Assembly (NCBI GenBank): GCA_963814975.1
Contig: CAWFFB010000025.1
Span: 42,510 to 106,509 of the forward strand
Source of the DNA: CAVUXJ01 sp963814975
GTDB lineage: Bacteria > Acidobacteriota > Vicinamibacteria > Vicinamibacterales > CAVVIG01
Reading direction: 5' to 3'
Length of the DNA: 64,000 nt
The notes beneath the pieces are model-generated. The model was not told the origin of the DNA. It saw only the letters and a program-made list of their open reading frames with translations, and did not search any database. This document shows positions 1 through 8,456 of the stretch, piece after piece. The translations under genes and the position numbers were made by a program. Position 1 is the stretch's first letter. Every line of letters begins with the position of its first letter.

Positions 1-313
1 CTCGATCGTGGCCTTGCCAAGCAGGAACAAACCACCGCCAATGAGGATGAGATCGCGCCCAGAAATTTCCTGCAGAAAACACCGTGAACAGAGGAGACGT
101 GAGCCGGGTGATCCACGCGATCGACATCAGCAGCCCGACGCGCATCACCATCGCGGCGAGCAGCCCCACCCGCCGGGCCTTCAGCTGCACGGACCCTGGC
201 AGCCTGCTGGACAGTATCGAAATAAAAATGACGTTGTCGACGCCGAGGATGACCTCGAGGAAGGTCAAGGTCACCAGCGCGAGAATGCCGTCGGAAGTCA
301 GAAACGCGTCCAT
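1..313 (-). CDS. TerC-family integral membrane protein, 3' end outside the window, one frameshift
   Basis: The N-terminal part of a TerC-family protein (multi-pass inner-membrane protein; some members are linked to tellurium resistance or metal export) reads leftwards from an ATG at 313. Visible family features are the first hydrophobic segment with the motif VILGVDNVIF, and after a short loop the conserved EISGRDLILIGGG segment. The second segment is in a different frame: the run AAAA at 76-79 (TTTT on the coding strand) carries one base too many, and removing it restores V-F-L-Q-E-I-S-G-R-D. An indel is therefore likely. The gene starts 6 bp after the stop of the M2 peptidase and may be co-transcribed with it. 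The rest lies beyond base 1, so length and C-terminus cannot be judged. Confidence 0.75.
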   Translation of the reverse strand, partial: MDAFLTSDGILALVTLTFLEVILGVDNVIFISILSSRLPGSVQLKARRVGLLAAMVMRVGLLMSIAWITRLTSPLFTVFSAGNFWARSHPHWRWFVPAWQGHDR

Positions 314-318
314 ATTGT

Positions 319-2145
319 CTACCAGCCCGTCGGCTTGCCCTTCATCTGTTCGTCCAGCCAGCTCTTGAGCGGCGCGAAATAGTCGATGATCGCCGACGCA
401 TCCATCTGCCGGGAACCGGTGAGCGTTTCCAGGGCGTCGGGCCACGGGCGCGAAAGCCCCATCCGCAGCATGGCGTTCAGGCGCTCGCCCGCTTCCTTGC
501 TCTCGTAAACCGAGCATCGGTGAAGGGGCGCGGTGCAGCCGGCGGCCGTCGCGAGGGCCCGATGAAACTGGAATTGCAGAATCGCCGCGAGAAAGTATCG
601 GGTGTACGGCGTGTTGTCCGGAACGTGGTACTTCGCGCCAGGATCGAAGAACTCCTCGCCCCGGGGCGTCACGGGCGCAACACCCTGATACTTCAATCGC
701 AGCGCCCACCACGCGTTGTTGTAGTCGGCGGGCTTCACCTCGCCGGCAAATACCTTCCAGCGCCATTGATCGATCAGCAGCCCGAAGGGCAGGAAGGCGA
801 TCTTCTCGAGCGCGCGCCCAAGCAGGAGCCCAATATCACGCGAGGCGTCGGGCGCCTTGTCGAGCAGCCCGATTCTCACCAGGTACTCGGGCGTGACGGA
901 CAGAGCGATAGTGTCGCCGATGGCCTCATGGAAGCCGTCGTTGGCGCTGTCACGGAACAGCACCGGCAGATCTTTGTACGCGCGCTGGTAGAAGTTGTGC
1001 CCCAGCTCGTGATGGATCGTGGTGAAGTCTTCTTCGGTCGGCTGGATGCACATCTTGATGCGAACATCGGTTTCGAGATCGATGTCCCAGGCGCTCGCAT
1101 GACAGACGACCTCGCGATCTTTCGGCCGCACGAAGAGCGAGCGCTCCCAGAACGTCTTGGGCAGCGGCTCGAGCCCGATCGATGTATAAAAGCGCTCGCC
1201 GGTTCGCACCATGTCGGTTGCGCTCGTGCGGCGACGCTTGAGGATGTCCGTGAGCGAAAAGCCGGCATCGGCGGGACCTGACGCGACCAGGTCATAGACG
1301 TTCGACCAGTCCTGCGCCCAGATGTTGCCGAGCAGATGCGCGGGAAGCGGTCCGGAGCCGGGCACGACGTCGCCGTACTTCTCGTGAAGCTTGAGACGGA
1401 CGTAGCCGTGAAGCTGAAGGTACAGCGGCCGGACCTGGTCCCACAGCCGATCGAGCTCCTTCGTGAAGTCATCGGGTGGCATGTCGTACTTCGCGCGCCA
1501 CATCGCGCCTGTATCGGCGAACCCGAGCTCCATCGCGCCCTTGTTCGAGAGCTCCACGAACCGAGCGTAGTCGTTCTTGATCGGTGGCGAGATCGTGTGC
1601 CAGCCTTCCCAGACATTCCGGAGCTCGGTCTCGTTGCGCGACATCGCCATGATGCGGGTGATGTCATCGATGTTCAGGCAGGTTTCGGGTTTGGCCGCGT
1701 CGGGACACCATTTTCCCCGCCCATATGCGGACCGCATGCGCGAGGCGATCCTGGTCAGCTCCTCGGCCTCCTTGGGATCGGCTGGTGTGGCCATCACGAG
1801 GCTGACCTTCAGAAGGTTGAGCTGACGGCGTTGATCGGGCGGTACCTCGACCTTGTCGAACCGGGTCGACTGCTTGGCGAATTGCGCGGCCGCCTCAATC
1901 AGCCGCTGCGTTTCCCTTGCGTCGGTGGCCTCGGTGTCCTCGGTGATGTAGGTCTGTGCTACCCAGCCGCCCTGATTCTGGGCAATGCTCAGCCGTTTCA
2001 ACGTCTCGTCGACAGAGTCGAGGAAGGTCTTGGCGTCGGCCGCTGTCGGTTCCGGAGCTGTCGAACTGCGCGTGCAGCTGATGCTCGTGAGGATGGCGAT
2101 CCCGAGAAAAATGGCGCAGGCGCTGAACTTTGCGTGACTTGTCAC
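319..2145 (-). CDS. M2-family peptidyl-dipeptidase (ACE-like zinc metallopeptidase), probable lipoprotein
   Basis: This is a 608-residue peptidase of family M2 (peptidyl-dipeptidase A, the angiotensin-converting-enzyme family), which removes C-terminal dipeptides. The zinc site is clear: HELGH at about residues 379-383 and the third ligand Glu at about 407 in HEAIGD, 24 residues after the second His, exactly the ACE spacing. I chose the GTG at 2145 because GGAGGGG lies just upstream and the protein then begins with a short basic segment, a hydrophobic stretch and Cys (T-S-I-S-C), a plausible lipoprotein signal. The frame is open to an ATG at 2298, but that extension looks non-coding. TerC follows 6 bp downstream. 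An extracytoplasmic role in peptide breakdown is inferred from the signal. Confidence 0.9.
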   Translation of the reverse strand: MTSHAKFSACAIFLGIAILTSISCTRSSTAPEPTAADAKTFLDSVDETLKRLSIAQNQGGWVAQTYITEDTEATDARETQRLIEAAAQFAKQSTRFDKVEVPPDQRRQLNLLKVSLVMATPADPKEAEELTRIASRMRSAYGRGKWCPDAAKPETCLNIDDITRIMAMSRNETELRNVWEGWHTISPPIKNDYARFVELSNKGAMELGFADTGAMWRAKYDMPPDDFTKELDRLWDQVRPLYLQLHGYVRLKLHEKYGDVVPGSGPLPAHLLGNIWAQDWSNVYDLVASGPADAGFSLTDILKRRRTSATDMVRTGERFYTSIGLEPLPKTFWERSLFVRPKDREVVCHASAWDIDLETDVRIKMCIQPTEEDFTTIHHELGHNFYQRAYKDLPVLFRDSANDGFHEAIGDTIALSVTPEYLVRIGLLDKAPDASRDIGLLLGRALEKIAFLPFGLLIDQWRWKVFAGEVKPADYNNAWWALRLKYQGVAPVTPRGEEFFDPGAKYHVPDNTPYTRYFLAAILQFQFHRALATAAGCTAPLHRCSVYESKEAGERLNAMLRMGLSRPWPDALETLTGSRQMDASAIIDYFAPLKSWLDEQMKGKPTGW

Positions 2146-2411
2146 AAGCCCCTCCACATCCGGCCGAACGGTGCCTGGGTTGACCGCGCAACCCGGATCA
2201 TCATACCCGGCGGCGGTCGGTAAGTTGCAGACTCGAACCTGGATGCCTTCGGATCCAAAGTTCAATTCGAGCCTGCCGGCAAGCCCGTACTTCAACACGC
2301 CGATTCCGTGCAGGCGCCACGGCCGATGCTGGTGGGGTGCAATTCACGTTTTGAGAACCGCTCGGAGAAACGGACGGGCGCCGGGGGAACGCCCCGACCC
2401 CGGCCCGCTCC

Positions 2412-2699
2412 TTACGGCGTGTCCGTTCCGGTCCGCGTTCGCTCGATGCGTTCTCGATCTCCGCGTTCGACCTGAATCGAGCAATCCTTCAGCAGGGCCA
2501 CGATGGCGCCCACCGCGGCGAGCACCGGTGCGAGCAAGGCGCCGACGACGCCCGCGCTGAGTGGGAACTCGGCCACCGTGCGGCCCTGGTGCTGAATCAC
2601 GACGCGACGCACGTTGCCTTCGTGAATCAGATCTTTCAGCTTGTCGAGGATGTTCGTGCCCTCGGCCTTGCACGACTCCCAATAGGTATTTTCCGGCAT
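2412..2699 (-). CDS. DUF4342 domain protein
   Basis: This 95-residue protein has the layout of DUF4342: an N-terminal helical part (LDKLKDLIHEGN), the segment RRVVIQHQGRTVAEFPL, then a strongly hydrophobic glycine/alanine-rich stretch (VGALLAPVLAAVGAIVALL) that should form one membrane hairpin or span, and a short charged tail. AGGAGGG ahead of the ATG supports the start. The family's biochemical function is unknown. The gene faces the DACNV gene across a 106-bp divergent region, which contains an imperfect hairpin around 2741-2765 but no promoter I can name with confidence. Confidence 0.85.
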   Translation of the reverse strand: MPENTYWESCKAEGTNILDKLKDLIHEGNVRRVVIQHQGRTVAEFPLSAGVVGALLAPVLAAVGAIVALLKDCSIQVERGDRERIERTRTGTDTP

Positions 2700-2805
2700 T
2701 GCGTGAGCCCTCCTGATTTCTACTCACCAGGATACTGCTCCCGAGGGCTGTGCCTCCGGGAGAACGCCGGCGGCCGGCCGGTTCGTTTATGTAACACTTG
2801 CATGA

Positions 2806-3939
2806 ATGACCGAACCGGCGTATCCGGCCGCACGGGCCGTTGTCCCGAACGTGCACGCTCATTTCACGCGGCTCGCCGCCGTCGGCGTGCCGGCCGGCGT
2901 TCAGCAGGCAGCACTTCCCGCGCCTGACGAGATCGAAGCGATCATCGACGCCGCATTCTGGGCCAGTCTTCGGCGCGAAGAGGGATACGTCCCGAAAATC
3001 TCGCTGGCCCTGCTCTCCCCCGGGCAGGCCGTCCACCCCATCGTCTTCGAGCGGGCGCTGCCGCTCAGGCCGGGCGCGTTGGTCCGCGTTGCCGCGGCGG
3101 TCGAACGCCCAGGAATTCACCTGGGTGTCTGGCCCGGAGGGGATCAATTGCGCGTGTGGGGGATGACCAGATCGATCCCCACGTTTTGCTTCGTCCTCGA
3201 GGTGGCAGCGCCCGGACTGCTCGTCATCAAGCACCATCGTGGGGAGGTCGGGAAGTTCGTGAACGTGGCTGTGCTCGAAGGCGACCAGGTCAAAGTCATC
3301 GACGAGCAGGCGTCGAGTCTCCCCGACTGTCCCCAGCTCCTGACCTCGCTGTTGGGCTTCGATACGCCCAGCGCGTGGACGGGCGGGATCAACGTTCTGG
3401 TCCAGCTAGCGGTGTCGATGCGCGCACACGGCAGGGGCGGGCTGCTGCTGGTCGTCCCGGCGGACAGCGTGGAGTGGCGCGAATCGATGGTGCATCCCAT
3501 TTCCTATTCCGTATCTCCGGCGTTCGCTGAGCTCGCAGAGCTCGTTGGCCAGACGCCTGGAGGTGAGGGCGATCGCCTGTGGCAGGACGCCCTCACCGAT
3601 GCCGTCAACGCTATCGCGGGCGTGACCGCCATCGACGGCGCCGCCGTGATCACGGACCGATACGAGCTGCTCGCGTTCGGCGCCAAGATCACGCGGCGGC
3701 ACGGATGGCTGCCGATCGAACAGGTCACCGTGACAGAGCCGGTCGTAGGCGGCATCGCCGAGGTCGTTCACCCGACGCGCCTTGGGGGAACCAGACACCT
3801 GTCGGCGGCGCAGTTCGTCCAGGACCAGCGCGGCGCCATTGCCCTGGTCGCCTCGCAAGACGGGCGCTTTACGGTGTTCGCGTGGTCCCCGTGTGCCGAC
3901 ATGGTTCACGCCCACCGGGTGGAGACGTTGCTTCTCTGA
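2806..3939 (+). CDS. DACNV-type protein with a diadenylate-cyclase-like domain
   Basis: The 377-residue protein resembles the DACNV group, whose C-terminal part is related to the DisA_N/DAC fold that makes cyclic di-AMP. Two DAC hallmarks are visible: DGAAVI (Asp at about residue 277), matching the DGA motif, and GTRHLSA (about 326-332), matching the GTRHR segment, followed by a strand-rich end (ALVASQDGRFTVF) like the DAC tail. The third residue of the RHR motif is Leu instead of Arg, so activity is uncertain and a nucleotide-sensing role is just as possible. The first 250 residues are soluble with no membrane segment. The 2OG dioxygenase gene starts 35 bp later. Homology is recognised from motifs only. 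No clear ribosome binding site is seen before this ATG. Confidence 0.65.
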   Translation: MTEPAYPAARAVVPNVHAHFTRLAAVGVPAGVQQAALPAPDEIEAIIDAAFWASLRREEGYVPKISLALLSPGQAVHPIVFERALPLRPGALVRVAAAVERPGIHLGVWPGGDQLRVWGMTRSIPTFCFVLEVAAPGLLVIKHHRGEVGKFVNVAVLEGDQVKVIDEQASSLPDCPQLLTSLLGFDTPSAWTGGINVLVQLAVSMRAHGRGGLLLVVPADSVEWRESMVHPISYSVSPAFAELAELVGQTPGGEGDRLWQDALTDAVNAIAGVTAIDGAAVITDRYELLAFGAKITRRHGWLPIEQVTVTEPVVGGIAEVVHPTRLGGTRHLSAAQFVQDQRGAIALVASQDGRFTVFAWSPCADMVHAHRVETLLL

Positions 3940-3974
3940 AGGACGCGGCGCTCCCGTAGGAGTAGGATCGTCTT

Positions 3975-4718
3975 GTGAGAGCCGCTGTCAGCTCGGCCAA
4001 CCGCCCACTGCCGGAGTCGATTCAGGATCGCGGGTATGCCTTCGTGCACGGCAGCGCCATGCAAGAATTGCTGAAGCCGTGCGGCCCGCTGGCGGACTGG
4101 CCGGTGTTCGCCGACAGCTGGAACACCCTCGAGCTTGATACCTACATGGCCGACGGCGGCCGGTACCGGCGGCGCCGGCATGCGGTATACGCCGCCACGG
4201 CTGATCGTGCGATTGAGCGACAGGCGCACCAGCCCCACTACCAGACCCTCGACTACAACCCGCTCCACGGCGGCATCGCCCGCTGGTTCTCGCCCATCGA
4301 GCCGGCGATCGGAGAGGGTGCCAGCCTCCGCACGATCCTCGCGTTCTGCCGGACACTCTTCGGCACACTCACTCCGACGGTCCGCGACTGGCGCATCGAA
4401 GTACACCAGTTCCGCATTGAGGCGAGGCCCGGGGAACAGGGGCGTCCCACGCCCGAGGGTCTTCACCGCGACGGTGTCGATTTCGTGCTGGTCCTTCTCG
4501 TCAACCGGCGCAATATCGCCAGCGGGATGACGACGATTCATGCCCTGGAGGGACGAAGGCTCGGTCACTTCACGTTGACCGATCCGCTCGATGCGGCGCT
4601 CGTCGACGACAAGCGCGTCGCGCACGGTGTGACGCCGGTTGAGGCGCTCGATCCGACGCAACCTGCCTGCCGCGATGTACTCGTCGTGACGTTCGCCGAC
4701 GCGGATCGCGCACGCTGA
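3975..4718 (+). CDS. 2-oxoglutarate/Fe(II)-dependent dioxygenase family protein
   Basis: The 247-residue protein matches the 2OG-Fe dioxygenase family that includes free-amino-acid hydroxylases such as L-isoleucine 4-hydroxylase. The diagnostic stretch lies in the second half: EVHQFRI, then EGLHRDGVDFV, giving the H-x-D iron ligands, and KRVAHGVTPVE, giving the distal His, with nearby basic residues for 2-oxoglutarate. The substrate cannot be told from the sequence. The start is a GTG at 3975, with AGGAG about 12 bases upstream. An upstream ATG in frame was not found. It lies 35 bp after the DACNV gene and probably shares its transcript, although no functional link is known. Confidence 0.8.
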   Translation: MRAAVSSANRPLPESIQDRGYAFVHGSAMQELLKPCGPLADWPVFADSWNTLELDTYMADGGRYRRRRHAVYAATADRAIERQAHQPHYQTLDYNPLHGGIARWFSPIEPAIGEGASLRTILAFCRTLFGTLTPTVRDWRIEVHQFRIEARPGEQGRPTPEGLHRDGVDFVLVLLVNRRNIASGMTTIHALEGRRLGHFTLTDPLDAALVDDKRVAHGVTPVEALDPTQPACRDVLVVTFADADRAR

Positions 4719-4748
4719 TTCCCGGAACCGTGGCGTTGCGCCGCAAGG

Positions 4749-5570
4749 CTATTGACGCGAGCGCTGCAAGATGGGATCAAGCGCCGAGGGCCGCAGCTGC
4801 TGGGCGGAATGTTCGAGAAAATCGAGCACACGCCGATAACAGGCATCATACTGCGGGTGCTCGAGCACGGCCGCGCGCACGCGCGGCCGGGGAAACGGCA
4901 CGCGAAGGACGTCGCCCACCGTGGCCTCGGGACCGTCTGTCATGAGGATCAGGCGGTCGGCGAGATACAACGCCTCGTCGATATCGTGGGTCACCATCAC
5001 CACGATCCGCCGCATTTCCTCCCAGATCGAGAGCAGGACGTCTTGCAGCTCGAACCGCGTCAACGAGTCGAGCTGGGCGAAAGGTTCGTCGAGCAGGAGG
5101 AGCTTGGGATCGAGCGCCAGCGCGCGCGCCAGCGACACGCATTGCTGGGTGCCGAGCGACAGTGATGGCGGGTGCTGATCGGCGACGTCGGCGACGCCCA
5201 CGAGATCGAGATAGTGATCGGCCACGCCGCGCGCGCGGTCGGCGGTGAGCCCGAGCGCGAGCTGGACATTCTCGCGCGCCGTCAGCCATGGCAGCAGGCA
5301 CGGTGCCTGGAAGACGACAGCGCGGTCCAACCCTGGCTCGCGGACTTCCCTGCCCTCGATTACGACGCCCCCGTACGTCGCCTGCTCGAGGCCGGCCATG
5401 ATCGACAGCACGGTAGACTTCCCGCAGCCCGAGTGCCCGAGGATGCACACGAACTCACCCCGTTCGATTTGCGCGTTGACATCCTTCACGGCGACATACG
5501 GCCCTGACGGTGTCGCAAAGACTTTCGTGAGGCCGGTCAACTCGAGCGGAGGGATGAGCACGGGGGTCAC
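4749..5570 (-). CDS. nrtD: ABC transporter ATPase, nitrate/nitrite uptake (NrtD-like)
   Basis: This cytoplasmic ATPase energises the nitrate importer. Walker A (GHSGCGKST), Q-loop, the NrtD-style signature SLGTQQCVSLARAL (replacing the usual LSGGQ), Walker B (LLLLDEP) and the H-loop (VTHDIDEA) are in order over about 273 residues. The GTG at 5570 is chosen because it overlaps the stop of the upstream ATPase gene as GTGA, with AAGGCGAG just before it; longer forms of this frame run into the neighbouring gene. It is the last gene of the block nrtA-nrtB-nrtC-nrtD. Substrate specificity is inferred from the gene block and from the adjacent nitrate and nitrite reductase genes; sulfonate or cyanate transporters have similar ATPases. 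Confidence 0.85.
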   Translation of the reverse strand: MTPVLIPPLELTGLTKVFATPSGPYVAVKDVNAQIERGEFVCILGHSGCGKSTVLSIMAGLEQATYGGVVIEGREVREPGLDRAVVFQAPCLLPWLTARENVQLALGLTADRARGVADHYLDLVGVADVADQHPPSLSLGTQQCVSLARALALDPKLLLLDEPFAQLDSLTRFELQDVLLSIWEEMRRIVVMVTHDIDEALYLADRLILMTDGPEATVGDVLRVPFPRPRVRAAVLEHPQYDACYRRVLDFLEHSAQQLRPSALDPILQRSRQ

Positions 5571-6421
5571 GGCTCGCCTTCGGCCTTCGCGAGGCTGAGT
5601 GGTACTGCCAGGGGCACGGCCGGGCATCGACGGCTCCCGACCCGCCGGCTGGTTCCGCTGGTCAGCGCCGCCACCACGGTGGCGCGCACGCGCCGCGCAT
5701 CCGGATCGTGGGTGAGCAGCGACTTGGTCCGCGGCCGTGGCAGGTCGATCGCAATCGGCGTTCCCAGGGTCGCGCGAGGCCCATGCGTCATCGGCACGAT
5801 CCGGTCGGACAGCAGCAGGGCCTCCTCGACACTGTTGGTGATCATCAGTGTCGTGACCCGACGTCCGTCGCAGCACAGTTGGGCCAGCTCCTGTTGAAGC
5901 GTCTCGCGCGTGAGCGCGTCGAGAGCGCCGAACGGCTCGTCAAGAAAAAGGATCTCGGGCTCGATGGCAAAGGCGCGCGCGATGGCGACCCGCTGCCGCA
6001 TGCCGCCGGAAAGCTGTCCCGGGCGGCGGTGCTCCGCATTCGTCAGACCGACCCTCTCGAGATTCCGGCGCGCCCGGGCGAGCTGCTCCTGGCGGGTTTC
6101 GTTCGGAAACGCGGCGTTCACGGCCAGGCGCACGTTCTCGAGCGCCGAAAACCACGGCAGCAGCGAATAGTTCTGGAAGACAAGCGCGGCGTCCCGTCTG
6201 ATCTCCCGCGTCAGCTCCCCGCTGACCGTGACCGTCCCCTCATCGGACGCGCAAAGTCCTGCGACGATGTTGAGCAGCGTGGACTTGCCGCTCCCCATCG
6301 CGCCGACGATGGTCACGAACTCCCCGCGCTCGATTGAGAGCGTGACATTGGCAAGCACTTCACGGCGCGACCCGAAGGTGACGAACGACTTGGACAACCC
6401 GCTGATTTCGATGTACGCCAC
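5567..6421 (-). CDS. nrtC: ABC transporter ATPase, nitrate/nitrite uptake (second ATPase, NrtC position)
   Basis: This second ATPase of the importer has 284 residues, with Walker A (GAMGSGKST), signature LSGGMRQRVAIARA, Walker B (ILFLDEPFGALD) and the switch region MITNSVEEA, where the usual His of the H-loop is Asn. The GTG at 6421 shares its first base with the last base of the permease stop (TAGTG), so translation is probably coupled. Unlike cyanobacterial NrtC, it has no C-terminal NrtA-like sensor domain, only a short tail of about 45 residues rich in Arg and Pro. Two different ATPases in one operon fit the NrtCD arrangement. Confidence 0.82.
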   Translation of the reverse strand: MAYIEISGLSKSFVTFGSRREVLANVTLSIERGEFVTIVGAMGSGKSTLLNIVAGLCASDEGTVTVSGELTREIRRDAALVFQNYSLLPWFSALENVRLAVNAAFPNETRQEQLARARRNLERVGLTNAEHRRPGQLSGGMRQRVAIARAFAIEPEILFLDEPFGALDALTRETLQQELAQLCCDGRRVTTLMITNSVEEALLLSDRIVPMTHGPRATLGTPIAIDLPRPRTKSLLTHDPDARRVRATVVAALTSGTSRRVGSRRCPAVPLAVPLSLAKAEGEP

Positions 6422-7188
6422 TAGATCGTCCGTAACCGCGCTTCGGCCATCCCCATCAGGCGGTCGAGCACGAACCCGACGATCCCGATGGTCAGAATCG
6501 CCAGCAGAATGTGCGCGTACACCAGGCTGTTGTATTCCTGCCACAGGAAGCCGCCGACGCCGGGCGTGCCGGTCAGCATCTCCGAAGCGACAATCACCAG
6601 CCAGGCGATGCCGAGGCTGAGGCGGTAGCCGGTGAAGATATAGGGAAGCGTCGCGGGCACGACGATCTTGATGAAGGTCGTCGTTCGGGAGAGTCGGAGC
6701 ACTTTGGCGACGTTCCAGTAGTCCTGGGGAATCGCGCGCACGCCGGCCATCGTGTTGATCACGGTCGGCCACATCGAGCACACCGCGATCGCGAACAGCG
6801 CCGCCGGCTCGGATTTCTGGAACAGGATCAGACCGAGAGGCAGCCAGGCCAGCGGTGAAATCGGCCGCAGGATTTGCATCACCGGGTCGAACATCCGGGT
6901 CAGGATGTTCGAGACGCCGAGCAGGAAACCGAGAGGGGTCGCGATGAGGATGCCAAGGAGAAAGCCCTGGCCGACGCGCACCAGACTGTAATACGCCAGC
7001 AGCCCGATCCCCTGATCCATCTCGCCGCGCTTTTCAAACGGCTCGAGAATGTAGATCTTGCTTTCGTGCCACGTTCTGACCGGCGACGGCAAGTCGGCGA
7101 CCACCACGCTGGCCCACCACCAGAGCAGCAGGGCGAGGCCAACGCCGACGCCTGGCAGGAGGGCCTGTGTCACACGGATTCTCAACAC
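6421..7188 (-). CDS. nrtB: ABC transporter permease, nitrate/nitrite uptake (NrtB-like)
   Basis: The inner-membrane permease of the importer has about 255 residues and several hydrophobic segments. The cytoplasmic coupling motif is present as EMLTGTPGVGGFLWQEYN, in the style of the NrtB/SsuC/TauC permeases (BPD_transp_1). The GTG at 7188 is preferred because AAAGGA precedes it by four bases and it lies 12 bp after the binding-protein stop. The stop overlaps the next ATPase start by one base. The assignment to nitrate rests on context. Confidence 0.85.
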   Translation of the reverse strand: MLRIRVTQALLPGVGVGLALLLWWWASVVVADLPSPVRTWHESKIYILEPFEKRGEMDQGIGLLAYYSLVRVGQGFLLGILIATPLGFLLGVSNILTRMFDPVMQILRPISPLAWLPLGLILFQKSEPAALFAIAVCSMWPTVINTMAGVRAIPQDYWNVAKVLRLSRTTTFIKIVVPATLPYIFTGYRLSLGIAWLVIVASEMLTGTPGVGGFLWQEYNSLVYAHILLAILTIGIVGFVLDRLMGMAEARLRTI

Positions 7189-7199
7189 CGGGTCCTTTC

Positions 7200-8440
7200 T
7201 CAAGCGAGGTTGTGGATCGGAAACGACCGGGCGTACTTCTCTGGCTCGCTGCTGTCCAGCACGCTGTCGAACAGTGTGACCTTCGACAACTCGGCGATCT
7301 TCGTGTTGATGCCGAGCTCCTTCATGGCATCCAGATACAAATCCGGGCGAAGCACGCGTTTGACGACGCCCGCATAGTCCGGCGTGTCCTTGACCATCCC
7401 CCAGCGGCGGAACTGTGTGAGCCACCAGGTGCCGAAGATCGGCTGCGGGTAATTGCACTGCCGATCGGAAAAAATCATGTAGTTGGGATCCTGCTCGACC
7501 CGTCCGTCCCCGTAGTTGTACTTGCCCATCAGACGCTCGAGAATGATCTCGGGCGGACAGTTGATGTAGGTCGGCCGGGCAATGACCTCCGCCGCCGCCC
7601 GGCGATTCTCCACCTTGTCGAGATGGACGCTGGCCAGATGCAACCCTTCAGTACGGCCTTGACGGTCTTCGGATTGCGCGAGGCGAACTCTTCAGTGAAC
7701 GCGCAGACTTTTTCCGGGTGGTCGCGCCACAGCTGCTGGGTCGTGACGGCAGTGAAACCGATCCCGTCGGCAATGGCGCGGTTGTTCCACGGCTCGCCGA
7801 CGCAGAAACCGTCCATCTTGTCGACCTTCATGTTGGCGACCATCTGCGGCGGCGGAATCGTGATGAGATTGACGTCTTTGTCGGGATGGATGCCCCCGGA
7901 GGCGAGCCAGTATCGCATCCACATCGCATGCGTCCCGGGGGGAAACGTCATCGCGAAGGTCATCGGACGACCCGCTGTCCTTGCCTTGTCAACCAGTGGC
8001 TTCAGGGCTTTCGGATCGCGAACGCCGGCCTGCCTCAACTTGTTGTTCAGGGTGATCGCCTGCCCGTTGCGATTGAGCAGCCATGGGATCGTCAGCGGTT
8101 TCACCGGCGAGCCGGCCAGGCCCATCGTCGAAGCCAGCGGCATGCCGATCAGCATGTGGGTCGCCTGATTCTCGCCGAGCGACAGCTTGTCCCGGATGAC
8201 CGCCCACGATGCCTCTTTTGAAACGATCGAGGTGATGCCGAACTTCTTGAACAGCCCGAGCTCGTGCGCCATCACGATAGGCGCGCAATCGGTGAGGGCG
8301 ATGATGCCGAAGCGTATCGTCGACGTTTCGGGTGAGTCGTCGGCGTACGTGGCGCCCACCCAGCCGGCGGGCAGCCCGGCCATCAATCCGCCGAGGGTGG
8401 CACCCGCAGATTTCATGAACCTGCGTCTGGATGTCTTCAT
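7200..8440 (-). CDS. nrtA: ABC transporter substrate-binding protein, NrtA/CmpA family, Tat signal, one frameshift
   Basis: This is the periplasmic nitrate/nitrite-binding component. The ATG at 8440 has GGAGGT upstream. The N-terminus carries a twin-arginine signal (SRRRFMKSAG) followed by an Ala/Gly-rich stretch, so folded export by Tat is expected. The NrtA/CmpA body follows (IRFGIIALTDCAPIVMAHE, FAMTFPPGTHAMWMRYWL, GFCVGEPWNNRA). At 7641-7646 the frame changes: up to AVLKG the protein is in one frame, and from LHLASVHLDK onwards in another, as if one base had been lost. Both halves are well conserved, so an indel error is more likely than decay. The C-terminal half ends at 7200. Confidence 0.85.
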
Positions 8441-8456
8441 CTGAACCTCCACCGGG

